DNA of 64,000 nucleotides, from the NCBI GenBank assembly GCA_013420905.1, contig JAAXNY010000009.1, forward strand, positions 1,922,001 to 1,986,000, in the 5' to 3' direction. The DNA is from Collybia mongolica. Taxonomy: Eukaryota; Basidiomycota; Agaricomycetes; Agaricales; Clitocybaceae. How positions within the stretch are numbered: the first letter of the stretch is position 1; each line of letters begins with the position of its first letter. The translations under genes and the position numbers were made by a program. Positions 36,801-48,615 of the stretch are shown here, piece by piece. The notes below the pieces were generated by a model, which was given only the letters and a program-made list of their open reading frames with translations, had not been told where the DNA came from and did no database searches.

Positions 36801-39800
36801 ATTTGAATTTTCAAATGGGCAATACAGCTACACTCATCGAGCATACGGAGCAGACACCTTCAGGTATTCGGCAAATTTCGGTCAGAATTGGACAGAATGG
36901 CAGAAATGGGAAGACACGACTGTAATTGACGGCAATGCTTTCAAGAATACTTCTCATTTTTGGCAAGGTGACCATATCGTGGTGCAATGTGAGATACCTA
37001 TCTCATAGTCTCCCTATCTAACATTGACCCCCAATTTCATCAGACTGGAGCCAGGCTACTCTCGCCGTTGGACATGTGGTCCATGCAGACTACGGGTATA
37101 CTGGACCGCGCCGTCGTGTTCCACAGTTCCTCGCTCGTGGGCCCTTCAACAATTGGGGTTTTGATAAGGGAATAGCCTCCCTGATGACACAGAATTCCGA
37201 TGGTCAATGGGAGTTGGAAATCATGGCTGCCTGGCCAACCTACGTTCAGCTGAATGTTTGGGGGTTTGACGATTATTATTACGGAGATACGGACGGTGAT
37301 GGTGTAATGGATCGCCTACCACCCAATACCGTCGCACCCAACTTCCTCAATATGTCTGCCCCACCAAGTCCTCATCTTGCCTGGTCACTTCTCGTGGATG
37401 ATTCGACAATGACTTGGTCGCTCAAACCTCGTGGCCAATCCTCTGTCGGCGCCATCATGTACGCGCTACTGTTGGCTATCCCGTTGATCACAGGAACACT
37501 CGCCGTCCTTGTCTTCATGTGGACATTCTATGGCATCAAACACAACCAATTTGGTGTCAAAACGAAGAGCCACACCAATTACTTCCCTATTCTCGGCGCT
37601 CTAGGTCACAGATCTACATCGGATTTAAAGGATGGTGCTTCACACATGTCCGAAAAGATATTTGGGCACAAACAAAACACCGAGATCATTGGATGGCCAG
37701 AAGACAAGAACAAACGTCGAAAGGTCCTTATCGCAACGTTGGAGTATGAAATCATTGATTGGAAGGTGAAAGTAAAAATCGGCGGTCTCGGCGTTATGTC
37801 AAGTCTTATGGGTAAAGCAATGACTGACGTCGATCTTGTGTGGGTTGTTCCAAAAGTCAAGGACATTGATTACCCAGCTGGGGACCCCGCCGAGCCCATT
37901 GAAGTTATCATTTTTGGCGAGCCATACCTGATTGAAGTCGAAACTCATGTTTTGGACAACATCACCTATGTTATCTTGGACAGCCCAGTCTTCCGCGCAC
38001 AAACTAAATCCGATCCTTATCCGGCTCGCATGGACGACCTTAGTTCAGCCATCTTCTACTCGACATGGAACCAAGCTATTGCAGCAACGATACGTCGCTC
38101 CCCGACGATTGATATCTACCACATCAACGACTACCACGGTGCTCTTGCTGGAATCTACCTTCTTCCCAAAGTAATCCCAGCCTGTCTGTCACTCCACAAT
38201 GCCGAGTTTCAAGGTCTATGGCCTCTCCGGACTAAGGAAGAGATGAAAGAAGTTTGTTCGGCTTTCAACATCAGCAAAGAACACTGTACGAAATACGTTC
38301 AATTCGGAAACACTTTCAATTTACTGCATGCCGCCGCCTCGTTCATTAGCGTCCATCAGAAGAGTGTGGGCGTCGCTGGTGTGTCAGACAAGTATGGCAA
38401 ACGCAGCTGGGCTCGTTATCCTGCTTTATGGACACTGAAACACGTCGATTCGCTTCCCAACCCTGATCCAAGTGATATTGCGGCTCTTGACGAGAAACCT
38501 ACCGAAGCTCGCGATGTTCAGATTGATGAGATCGCAGAAGCAGCACGTCCCGAACTCAAGCGACAAGCCCAAGAATGGGCCGGTATAAAACAGGATCCCA
38601 ATTCGGACTTATTCGTTTTTGTTGGTCGATGGTCTAAGCAGAAGGGTGTCGATTTAATTGCTGACGTCATGCCATCCTTGTAAGTCCTCTCGACAAAGCA
38701 CTTTCCGACTCATCTAATCTACTTCTAGATTAGAAAAGCGGCCTAGCATTCAACTCATTGCAGTTGGCCCAGTTATTGATTTATACGGTAGATTTGCCGC
38801 CGAGAAACTCGCCCGGCTGATGGAACTATACCCCGATCGTGTTTACTCGAAACCTGAATTCACCGCGCTCCCACCATATCTTTTCAGTGGAGCGGATTTC
38901 GCTTTGATTCCTTCTCGAGATGAACCCTTTGGTCTTGTTGCAGTCGAATTTGGCAGGAAGGGAGCGCTCGGTGTTGGTAGTCGCCTTGGTGGACTTGGCC
39001 TCATGCCTGGTTGGGTACACATATTTTTAACTCAAGAGGTATGTTTGTTGCTGAATTTTCTATCTTAACAGTGGTACCCAGTGGAATCGAGCGCCACAGC
39101 CCATATGTTGTCGCAACTTACTAAAACAATCAAGATGGCGCTCAAATCGACTGAAGAGGAAAGAGCCATCCTTCGTGCACGCTCCGCTGTCCAACGATTC
39201 CCTGTCGTGGAATGGCGCCAACGCATGGAAGACTTTCATAGGCGCAGTATTAATACCAGTCGTGCTCTTGCGGGCACAAATTCTTGGCGAGAGTCTGACT
39301 GTGATGGTGGCGGTGTAAACCCGATTGGCGAGACCGATGACTGGAACCCAGTCAACCAGACTTACCCGACCCAACCAGAATGGGACAACCGCAGCGTCAA
39401 CGAACATTCTCAAGAAGTTTTGACTCCAGATGGTGTTTCCCGTCCACTGAATGGAAGTGGATCGTCATATGTGGAAGGACAAGACTATTTTAGCCACACC
39501 CGAGGCAATACAACGGACACTCGGCAAGGTTATAGTGATTTTCTCGACAGGGCTAATCGTACCATTGCCAAAGACCATCGACATGTGCCCGATCCCTTCC
39601 TTGATGGCGGCCTTGCCCCGAGTCGACCTTTTGGGGCTCACTCCCGAGTGTCATCCGTCGAATCAATTTCATCCATAGTCGACGAGAAGTCCAACTCACC
39701 TCTCAACAAAGCCATGGCCTCGGTATGTCTAAGTCTTTCTCCATGTAACCTGTTGCTAATTGCCTCTATCTCTTCAGTTCACCGACGCTGATGGCGGAGT

Positions 39801-41882
39801 TGCGTCGGAGTTTGTTCAGAAATTGCAAAACCTGACCGCAAAGAACTCAGAGCACGAATTATCGATAGAGAAGTATCTAACCAAAAGCGAAGAAGCGTTT
39901 TTTGGAAAAGTCCGCAAGGATAAGCTTTCAAGTGCTGCTAGTGTACGATCTTCCCAGCGTGATTCTGTCTGGGGAACGCCTTCTCCATCCCTATATTCTC
40001 GCCCAGACTGTACGAAAGCAAATATCCTCCTCGTTATATGTCTAACTACATTCATTTAGCACCTAATACTCAAGCCTTCTCCAATTCTGAGTACGATGGA
40101 GCTCTCAGGCATGATTCTGGCCTGCCTGAGGTAGTCCCTATGACCAGATTACAAATCGCAATGTCTCGTGAAATCGGAGGCTGGCCCCTCTACACCATCG
40201 TCATTGGTTTAGGCCAAGTGCGTTCAATCACCTTTCTCATGTTTTAAGCTAGCTCATACAAGTGGTGTAGATGCTAAGCGCTACGAGTTTCCAAATAACT
40301 TTGCTAACAGGTCGAAACTGGCAAGATAATATTCAACTCTACGTTCTTGGCGGTGTATTCCTCGCGGCATCTGCTGTTTGGTATCCGTTATTCAGGCTCA
40401 AGCCATCTGTATATGTTCTATCTGCTCCTTGGATCTTCTTCGGCCTTGCATTTTTCTTGATAGGCCTACCATCTGTTGCGACAGCTCTCGCTCCGGCCCA
40501 TAGAGCACTGGCAAGTGCCGCTACTTGGTCATACGCAATTGCATCTGCGGCTGCTTTCCTTTTCTTTGGTCTGAATTTCGGCGAGGAAGCGGTGCGTTTA
40601 CAAAGGAGTCTGCATATGGTCGAGTTACTCATGATTATATTGTAGGGTGCCGCGACGGAAGTTTGGACTCTTCGAGCTTGCATAGTTCAAGGATCACAAC
40701 AGATATGGGTTGCCGCCCTCTGGTTCTGGGGCTACACACTAAATGGACGTGAAGACGGCTATATTCCACCATGGTGGATCGTCCTCATTCTTTGGCCTCT
40801 ATCAATCATGAGTTTTGTTTTTGCCTACGTGATGCTGCATGGCCTGCCAGGTCTGTCTACCATTCAATTCCTTTACCCCTACACACTCATTAATGTTCTA
40901 CTTATGTTAGAATACTATCGTCAAACGCCCCCAAAAGTTCCCCACTTTTTGAAAACGTTGTTCCGCCGAAAACTTGTCCTATGGTTCCTTGCCTCGGAAA
41001 TTTTGCGGGACTATTGGTTAAGTGGAGTGAGTGGTTTGTTCTACCTCCTCATAACGTTGGCTTATCAATTCACAAGCCATATGGTCGTAACTGGAGTTTC
41101 CTTTGGAGCGTCCCCATACCGAAATGGCAAATCCTGCTTCTGGTCATCACGTTCTTTATTGGAGTATGGGCCGCCATGCTGCTCGTCCTAACACACTTCA
41201 GCAAGACTCACACGTGGCTACTTCCAGTCTTCGCCGTGGGACTAGGAGCCCCCAGGTGGTGCCAGGTATGTTCATCTTATTTTAACCAAATGCAAATCAT
41301 CACTCAATCTTTCACTTTAGATGCTTTGGGGGACCTCGTCTCTTGCCTTATATATACCTTGGGCAGGAACTTCTGGTCCCTACCTTGGCATTTCATTGTG
41401 GCTCTGGCTTGGTGTCCTTGATGCAGTACAAGGCGTTGGGCTTGGTATGATTCTCCTCCAGGTATTTTTCACCAGTGTCCAACAATGTGGAAATGCTGAG
41501 AACTTAAGTAGACACTGTCTCGTCTTCACGTTTGTGCCACTCTGGCCTTTTCACAGATCATTGGCTCGGTCTGTGTCATGGTCGCTCGTGCAACTGCACC
41601 GAACCGCCTTGGCCCTGGTACAGTCTTCCCGGATGCAGCGAAATGGGACTTTGCTGATGGATTAGAAGGTTAGTAAATCCCCCTTATATAAATATACCCG
41701 TTATAATCTTATTGTAATGTAGGGAGTCCCATGGCTTTACCCCTGTTTTGGATTGCCCTCATCTGTCAACTTATTATCGTTTTGGGGTACTTTTGGTTCT
41801 ACCGCAAAGAGCAACTTGGTGCGTGAACTCAAACTGAATTGCGGGTCACATTAATTTAATCTCCCATCCAGCTCGTCCTTAA
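33852..41882 (+). CDS. AGS1: Alpha-1,3-glucan synthase
   Basis: This plasma-membrane enzyme makes cell-wall alpha-1,3-glucan. Start ATG 33852; residues 1-19 ([19 protein letters not shown]) form a signal peptide. The extracellular GH13 amylase-like domain has [56 protein letters not shown] (nucleophile Asp) and [18 protein letters not shown] (acid/base Glu). A membrane helix near 37450-37520 leads to the cytoplasmic GT5 synthase domain: [68 protein letters not shown] and [20 protein letters not shown]. After a Ser-rich linker comes a C-terminal multi-helix export domain (from about 40140: [13 protein letters not shown] to [20 protein letters not shown]). Length is about 2,400 residues, normal for the family. 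The end depends on the last intron: splicing gives QLARP with stop TAA 41880-41882; without it the stop is TGA 41824-41826. Confidence 0.96.
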
Positions 41883-42274
41883 TTGCTATTATTCGACTGT
41901 GGATACTCGTTAGATGCATTTTTATCAAACTTGGACAATCTCTATGACTAGTCATACGGAACACTCGAACACGGACTCGTTCATTACGGAACATGTGACA
42001 TAATACTTTAGATACATGCACCTCGCAGGCGCATCGTAACGCTGTCCCTCTTTTATAGACCGTCTCAACATTTGTTAACATAAGTAATCATTGGTATTCA
42101 TACATATAATTCAACATTCTCGGGTTCTCATGGAAGATTTGATCGATGTAACCACGATTTTTTCGGTTTTGTAATGGGCGGTTTGACACATCTTTGCATT
42201 TGAACCAACTATCACACGATATACATTACCTCAACAAGTCATTTTGCCCTTCTAAATATCTTACTTCGACCACG
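41883..42274. other. Intergenic, AGS1 to PRCC-like gene
   Basis: 392 bp between two genes on the same strand. The PRCC frame extends 27 codons further upstream from a non-ATG codon, but no earlier ATG is in frame. No repeat or RNA gene was seen. Confidence 0.45.
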
Positions 42275-43582
42275 ATGATACCTGGTATCGAAGGATATGG
42301 CAGCGGCACTGACAATGAGAGCGACAACGAAGACCAGCAAATAGCAAGTTCAGAATCGACCAAGCAATCCTCCTCCCTTCCACCGCCGTCAGCAACCGCC
42401 TCAAAAGTATTCCCTCCTAGGCCAAAACGAGCACCAAAGAAGATTACCATAGGACTCCCTAGTTTATCAGCCACCGAGGATGGCGACATGGACGATTTAG
42501 AAGACGAGCGACCTTCGGCCAAGAAGCCCAGGTTGGACTCTGGAGCTGGTGCCTCGTCCTTGCTTTCAATGCTGCCGGCACCAAAACAAAAGAAGTCAAC
42601 ACTTATCACTCTCCCAAAGCGAGCACTGGGAGATGGAAAACGCCCCGGCCTCACATTCAATGCTCCTCGTCCTGCTGATATACACGACTATTCCACCAAT
42701 GATGAACCCGGCAACGGCGTACCTATTCTTGAAAAGGATACGACTTTTGTTCCCCCGTCTATAGGGAAAGGGAGATTCAACGTCTCAGTTGAGGAAGGCA
42801 AACCCATTATGCAGAGTCGAACCCAGAAGCCTGCCGTACCTCCAATCGACTTCTTTTCTCTGGGTGAGTCCCTTCATCACGTTCTCTATATCATCAACTC
42901 GTTGAGCATACACAACTAGGTGACTCCATGGCTACATCCTCCAAGGCTACCGCACCCACCTCAAGCGACGCCCCCGCCCCGCCGTTACCGACATCCGCCC
43001 CTGCCGTTCCCACTTTCGAACCACCGGAACCACTACAAACTGATCCTTACCCAGGCTATTATCAGCTTCCTTCAGGAGTTTGGGCAGCTCATGATCCGGT
43101 ATATTTTGCCAGATACACTAAGAAATGGGAAGTAGAATACAATGCGCATGTGCGAGCACTGGAGAAGGGGATGGTGAAGGGCTTCGAAGGTTTAGAAACG
43201 GCAACAGTGGAAGAGGTAGATGCAATGAAGGAAATGGAGAAGGCCGGGGTAGAGATCAAAGAAAGGGAAGAGAGAAAAGCTGTGACGCAAGGCGCGGGCG
43301 GAGGGCCAGTTGCTCCCAAGATGAATATCAATGTAGGTGCTAAATTGCTGACTTCATAGTAATAGCTAACGATTTCGAATATAGGCAAGCAAACTGAGTG
43401 GTATTGCGCGGTCAAGGCATCAACTCTCAACTCTACTCAAGGAAGCATATGAGAATCGTGAAGCCTTGGAGGAGAAAATTGCACAAGGGCGAAGGAATCG
43501 GAAAGAAGCCGGGAATAAATATGGTACACTCCTGCTAGTTGACCGTAACATAATTGCTAATGATGCATCTCCAGGTTTCTAG
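42275..43582 (+). CDS. PRCC-domain protein (mitotic checkpoint/splicing-associated)
   Basis: Start ATG 42275 (MIPGIEGYGSGTDNESDNED). A low-complexity Ser/Pro/Lys-rich N-terminal half contains KRAPKKITIGLPSLSA and SSLLSMLPAPKQKKSTLITL, the LLSMLPAPK motif being typical of PRCC proteins. After an intron at IDFFSLG/DSMATSSK the C-terminal half has PYPGYYQLPSGVWAAHDPVY, and the last exons give the conserved PRCC end: ASKLSGIARSRHQLSTLLKE, AYENREALEEKIAQGRRNRK and EAGNKYGF, stop TAG 43580-43582. In mammals PRCC binds the checkpoint protein MAD2B and splicing factors; the role in fungi is not defined. It is probably nuclear. The stop lies about 150 bp from the convergent H2B stop. Confidence 0.9.
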
Positions 43583-43735
43583 TAAATTGAACACAGATGT
43601 AGTATACTCAACAGTGAGACTAGATGTTGCACATGGTCAGAAGCACGGTATAGATAGTACAGTCATAAAACAGATAATAATTTAGGTGGAATCCGTGGTC
43701 TGCGAACGAAACAAAACAACTCCTTGTGCAGCACT

Positions 43736-44353
43736 TTACTTTGCTCCCGCGGAGAATTTTGTCACGCTCTTGGTGCCTTCAGAGATGGCGTGTTTCGCAA
43801 GCTCTCCAGGAAGAATAAGACGGACACTAGTCTGGATTTCGCGCGAGGAGATAGTAGACTTCTTCGAGTACGCAGCGAGCTCTAAAGATTTATAAATTAT
43901 GGGTCAGTACCGCGATGCGTCGAGTCGAGAGTCCAACGCACTAGATGCTTCCGTGGCGATTCGCTCAAATATGTCATTGACAAAAGAATTTAAAATCGCC
44001 ATCGCCTTATTGGATATACCAGTGTCGGGATGTACTTGCTTCAAGACTGGGTGTTATACAGCGTGTCAGTAGCTGGGCTTAGATGGAGAGACGGGTGAAG
44101 TGGCTCACCCTTATAGATATAAGAGCTGTACGTCTCCTTTCGCGCCTTCTTGCGCTTCTTCTTTTCACCATCAGCAGGAGCAGTAGCCTTGCTTTTGCTC
44201 GCCGTTTTCTTCGCGCCCTCAGACTTGGCAGGTGCTTTGGAGGCGGTTGAAGCGGGGGCTTTTCCAGCAGTAGAGGCAGGCTGAAGAGGACGTATGAGGT
44301 TGTTATACGCGTCAATGAAAGACGTGCACTGATATTCTCACTTTGGGAGCCAT
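43736..44353 (-). CDS. HTB1: Histone H2B
   Basis: Core nucleosomal histone. The 144-residue protein is built from four exons: MAPK (44342-44353), a Lys/Ala-rich tail from [20 protein letters not shown] through [18 protein letters not shown], then [20 protein letters not shown] and [15 protein letters not shown], and finally [39 protein letters not shown] and TKFSAGAK, stop 43736-43738. All joins use GT-AG and restore the invariant histone sequence. The C-terminal Lys in the SEGTKSVTK segment is the usual ubiquitination site. The first exon is only four codons. No H2A gene lies next to it, unlike the divergent H2A-H2B pairs of many fungi; the upstream neighbour is HTD2 on the same strand. Confidence 0.96.
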
Positions 44354-44426
44354 TTGGGGAGAGAAGAAAGATGTGCTGGTGATGGTTGGGAGAAAAGGAC
44401 TCTGGACGCGACTCTCGGGTAAGCGG

Positions 44427-44434
44427 TTTAAATA
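44427..44434 (-). promoter_or_regulatory. Probable TATA-like element of H2B
   Basis: TATTTAAA on the minus strand, about 74 bp upstream of the H2B start, inside the 132-bp gap to HTD2. Spacing fits a core promoter; no other evidence. Confidence 0.4.
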
Positions 44435-44485
44435 CCGGTAATGGCCGGTGGACTGATGACGTCTATTTGGTTGTTCCTTTTTGTA

Positions 44486-45545
44486 CTAATGTACAGTATC
44501 CAGCTGAACTAACCCTGTCATTCCAACTACCCCATCACCATCTACACACCACAAAAACACCGTATTTTCATCTTTCCATACCCCATTTATCGTCGATGGT
44601 TCGTTGACTATAATAGGGTTCCGGGCGCGGTATTCAAAGGATTTAATCCCACGCCCTGGGTTGTTGAAGGAGACCGTCTCGAGAAGCATCATTGCTGTCA
44701 ATGGCCCATGAACAAGCCGTTCTGTCCAATTATATCAGTAAAATTTCGCTCATCGTGGCAATAAAAGTAACCAACCGGGATAGCCCTGGTTTTTCTGGGC
44801 ATACTCCTGGTCCAGATGAATGTGATGTGCATTAAACATGAGGGCAGAGAACCGGAAAAGGGTAATCATGGTTGGTGTATATGCGAAGGAGAAGTCGGGG
44901 ATGGGCGGGATCGGTATATCCTTCACTATACATAGCTCATGGCTCTGTAAATATATTTCTGACGCATGTCAACTCACCCTCTCGAACGGTCCTGTTCACA
45001 CTAGCGGCTGAAGAGAGATATACATGAGACCTTTCTTCGATTATAGATGGTTCCTTTCCCAGCATAGCGAGCTCAATTCTTTGGGTTACAAATACCTTGG
45101 GGCTCTTCCCTCCATCCTCAAATCCTTTCTTCCCAACAGTACCTATACTGCATCTGGCAGTGGCTCGTCCACCAATAGTCAATGGATTGTCGTTATTCCA
45201 GGTCATTTTGCCCCCAGCCCACATCCTTCGTGTGAATGGGGCAGGAGGGCAAAAGTCATTCTCTGTACCATCTGGTCGCAGTTGGTTTTCCGATTTACGA
45301 GGATGAAAGAAAGCAAGGTGGTGACCGTAACCTAAGGCAGTCGAGGTTTGGGGTTCCTTGAACGGAGCTCGAGTGCCATCGCGAGTTGGTATGGTAATAT
45401 AGAGATCAGAGACGCGTTCAATGTGAAATGCATCGGAAAGGACAAGTTGCTTGGGGGAACTTATCCACCTGTCGAGCTCGACGAGATTGTTGGTAGTTGA
45501 ATAGCATCGACGCTTGGAAACTTGTATGAGCACCGTCCTGAACAT
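44486..45545 (-). CDS. Mitochondrial HTD2-type 3-hydroxyacyl-thioester dehydratase
   Basis: Htd2 catalyses the dehydration step of mitochondrial type II fatty acid synthesis. ATG 45543-45545 opens MFRTVLIQVSKRRCYSTTNN, a basic, Ser/Arg-rich presequence suited to mitochondria; an upstream GTG in frame is not used. Next are LVELDRWISSPKQLVLSDAF, FFHPRKSENQLRPDGTENDF, CPPAPFTRRMWAGGKMTWNN and IGTVGKKGFEDGGKSPKVFV, the usual fungal block, and after introns FSALMFNAHHIHLDQEYAQK, whose NAHHIHLD segment matches the hot-dog-fold catalytic motif, then ERLVHGPLTAMMLLETV. Stop TAG 44486-44488. The family in fungi is often annotated as MaoC or mesaconyl-C4 CoA hydratase-like, so a different acyl substrate is possible. 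Confidence 0.87.
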
Positions 45546-46386
45546 GATCTTGGAATATCGAGAGGTCACTGGCGGGAATTGAATGGGACCGAGATGCTAG
45601 TACCAGCGTGTTATATATATACTTGTCAGTTTCTCACAGATGAGAGATTTGCAGTGACGTGAGAAACAGTGGAAATGTTCGCGTGCGTTGCTCCAAACTC
45701 TAATACTTTGCAACCGCTGACAACATCAAGGTGCTTTGGATTATAGTCATCACTTCAAGAATGTATATGACAGGACCCTCTGGTGGGTCGTGCTCAGATG
45801 CATCATTTTATAAATAAAAAACAGATACAGTCAACATCAAAAAATCGAAAACCGTTATTCCAGGGAAATCAAGGATAGCTTGATTCCTGTTGGAAATCTT
45901 CCTGGACGATGGGAAGGCAGGTATCCTGGCTCCGACAAGACGATTCTCTATCCCCGCTTGTATATGGTACGAGTCACAAACTCTCATGAAGGGCTTAGAG
46001 ATTGGTTTCTGAAAGATAGGTGAAGAAATTGCCATTGGATTATTGCCATGTATGTCCCCTGGAAAGAATGGGGTTCTCATCGATATAATTAGACTTCAAA
46101 TCAAACTGAACATAGCTACATAAACTCTATTGATTTTGGTTGTTGGGTGCAGGGACATGTCGGGGTACAACAGGACACAAACCTACTTATTACAAAGGTA
46201 CAGATCTTAAGTGATACCGAGGGTATTGGCGAAGTGCGACCTATGGTACATATTCGAGCGAAAATGATAAAGTAATGAGGTCATAGTGCGCGATAGCTGG
46301 GAATACAATGACAACAATAAAGACGATTAAGTGAGGAACCTAGGAAGAAACAGACGTGTGCGGAAGACATATCAATTCAGGAGGTT
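45546..46386. other. Intergenic upstream of HTD2
   Basis: About 840 bp. It contains the HTD2 promoter and the 3' end of the next minus-strand gene. A 90-codon minus-strand ATG ORF (45808-46080) resembles nothing known and was not accepted. Confidence 0.45.
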
Positions 46387-48253
46387 CTATGTGACCTCCA
46401 GCACCGACGTCTCCAATACGCGGAACATAGTTGGATCTTTGGAATCTTCGGACCATCCAACAATCTCTCGCCAATTTACCGCATTGGCCTCTTTCTCACC
46501 TGCCCCTGCAAAGACGCCGACTTCATCGTCGGAGAGTCCTCGGAAGATCATGAAGAGTCGGGTAAATACACAAGGATCGGTTGTCACGCTGATGTCTATT
46601 GCTGCAGCAATTTTGGCCGGAGAAAGGAATCGGTATGCGATATTTTTGTGAGCGGAGAAAAAGGACATGTTATTGCTTGGAGTGGCCTTCCGGTGAGCCA
46701 GGGTGAATTGAATCTATAAAGGAGAAACTCACTTTACAAAGTTGGTGCGTGCATGCAAAGAGAGCCCAAGTTGATCAAGGACATTCATGAGGTGGGGGAT
46801 AAAGTCACGGAAGGACATTGCGAAACCATTTCGAGGAGCAATGTAATCGTTGGGGTCAACCATGGCGGGGTCAGGTCTAGAACGAGAATGGTATTGAGCA
46901 GATGATGACTGATGACGAGGTAAAAACATACACGGCTTCGTAATATAACGCAGTGGTCACCATTTCACTTTCAAAGTGTTCTAGCGCACCGCCAGGGTGG
47001 ACTCGCAGGAAGTATTTGACTTTATTGTCGGAAACACTCTCAGCGGGTGGCCATGTAATACCCAACTTCCACAATGGAGAAAACTCGAGTGCAACATCGC
47101 AGTATTGCATCGCCGGCGTTAAGATGCTTAAATGGCATTTGGCGGTTGTCGGTTTGGCCGCGACGGCGAGTTTGTTCATGACGCGGGAGTCAATAATTAA
47201 ACTTTGAGAGGAGTGATCCTCGTTTGAATTGAGTCGAGTTCCAGAGAATTCCATTCGATGATCGTCGCCATTGTGCACAATATCCAGTTTCCCCCAGAAC
47301 ATGCCGTCTACCATTGTGCCATCCTCCATCCTAGCCATATCGAGTTCATCTGAATTTACATTCACATCCAAAGCAACGTGTTGGCCGGGCGTCAACTCTA
47401 GACTAAATGTCGCAGGCATATCCAAGACAGGAGGGGGCCTAAAAGGAATATAAACAGACAGGCGTGTCAAGAGGCCAGTTGAACTTACGGAGGAGGGCTG
47501 AAGCAAGACGAAAAAAAAAAAAAAAACGCGGTGAGCTTGGTGCCGTTGCGAGATCAAGGTGGTGTGCTTACGGCGGTTCATCTGGTGGTGGAGGGGCGTC
47601 ACTCACTATTTCAACTCGCAGTCCTTGAACACCCATTAAAGCGATTTGGTATGAGTCCTCGCCGGTGAGCTTTGGGAGAGAATTAGATCCGGGAAGCAAT
47701 TTCGAGATGTTAACAACATACGTAGATGTAAGGCCCTGCAACTAGGCGCTGTGGAACAGAATTCAAGACCGGGAAGACAATCTCTGGGATGTAATTAAGG
47801 CTTACCGCAGCATGAAGTGAAGCATACTCCACTGGGATGCGCAGACTGAATGGGGCATCTGGAGGCGGCTTCGTCCAATCCCTGGCCACAGCCTCCAGCT
47901 CCTACATGGAAATGAGCGAATTTCGAAGAAAATGTTGATGGATCCTACAGCGAAACTATTTGGCAGCTGGAATGGTGATGATCAGGCCGCGTTATGTTGA
48001 GTAAGGTTAGAGGACTGACCATCCGTATAGTTTCCATGTCACCGAAAGCCATGGTCAGCAAACGCTGCCTAGCGAGCGCCATTTGAGCCTGTCTATCACG
48101 CATATCTTCCTTGTTTTTGGGTTTGAACTTTCCCCAGAAAGACTGGGAAGGAAGGCTAGCGCTGGTGGACCTGTGATAAAGAGCGAATAGATTGGAGGAT
48201 GAGAGGCACAGAGACAATGAGGTGGACCGCGCCTACGCTGGGGAGAGAAGCAT
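46387..48253 (-). CDS. Unrecognised protein, probably conserved in basidiomycetes
   Basis: Start chosen at ATG 48251-48253, which gives MLLSPA and splices (GTAGGC donor, CACAG acceptor) to STSASLPSQSFWGKFKPKNK. Next come RQAQMALARQRLLTMAFGDM, then DWTKPPPDAPFSLRIPVEYA, LTGEDSYQIALMGVQGLRVE and a Pro-rich VSDAPPPPDEPP. The largest exon (about 46940-47440) reads MPATFSLELTPGQHVALDVN and onward to YFLRVHPGGALEHFESEMVT, predominantly beta-rich. The C-terminal exons give SFRDFIPHLMNVLDQLGLSL and LFMIFRGLSDDEVGVFAGAG, then ANAVNWREIVGW. Stop TAG 46387-46389. Total about 420 residues. No signal peptide, membrane helix or known catalytic motif was seen. I do not recognise the family. An A17-A18 tract near 47511-47527 sits in an intron. 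Confidence 0.68.
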
Positions 48254-48615
48254 GATTGGGAGCGAAATACGGTGTGATTGTTATATATGTGAAATGAGAA
48301 GGGACAAGAGTCATAATTCCTTGAAAAGGATTTTAATGAGCTGTTCGGCAGGCGCCTCGATGAAAACACGAGGCAGATATCCGAAGGGCTGTCTATCGCA
48401 GAAAGATCAGTTTATTTAAAAGATGGATGATAACAATAAAGCCATGGCCCTTTCCATGTGGAAATACATACAAGTTCGCTACAATGACGAGAACATGAAA
48501 GACGAGAACAAAAAAGGGGGACCACTTTGTGGGTGAGGATTATTATATGGAGCGTCGAGTCACGTGTAAACGAGCTTGACCATTATTTCTACCTGGATAA
48601 GTCTCTCCTTGTATC
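48254..48615. other. Divergent promoter interval
   Basis: 362 bp between the start codons of the unrecognised minus-strand gene and the SAP-domain gene. It is purine-rich on the plus strand near 48450-48520. No other feature was recognised. Confidence 0.45.

Noticed and set aside
43686..43895. Plus-strand ORF across the H2B 3' exon
   Set aside because: It is the antisense of the well-supported H2B exon.
45808..46080. 90-codon minus-strand ATG ORF upstream of HTD2
   Set aside because: Unremarkable composition, no family resemblance; likely random.
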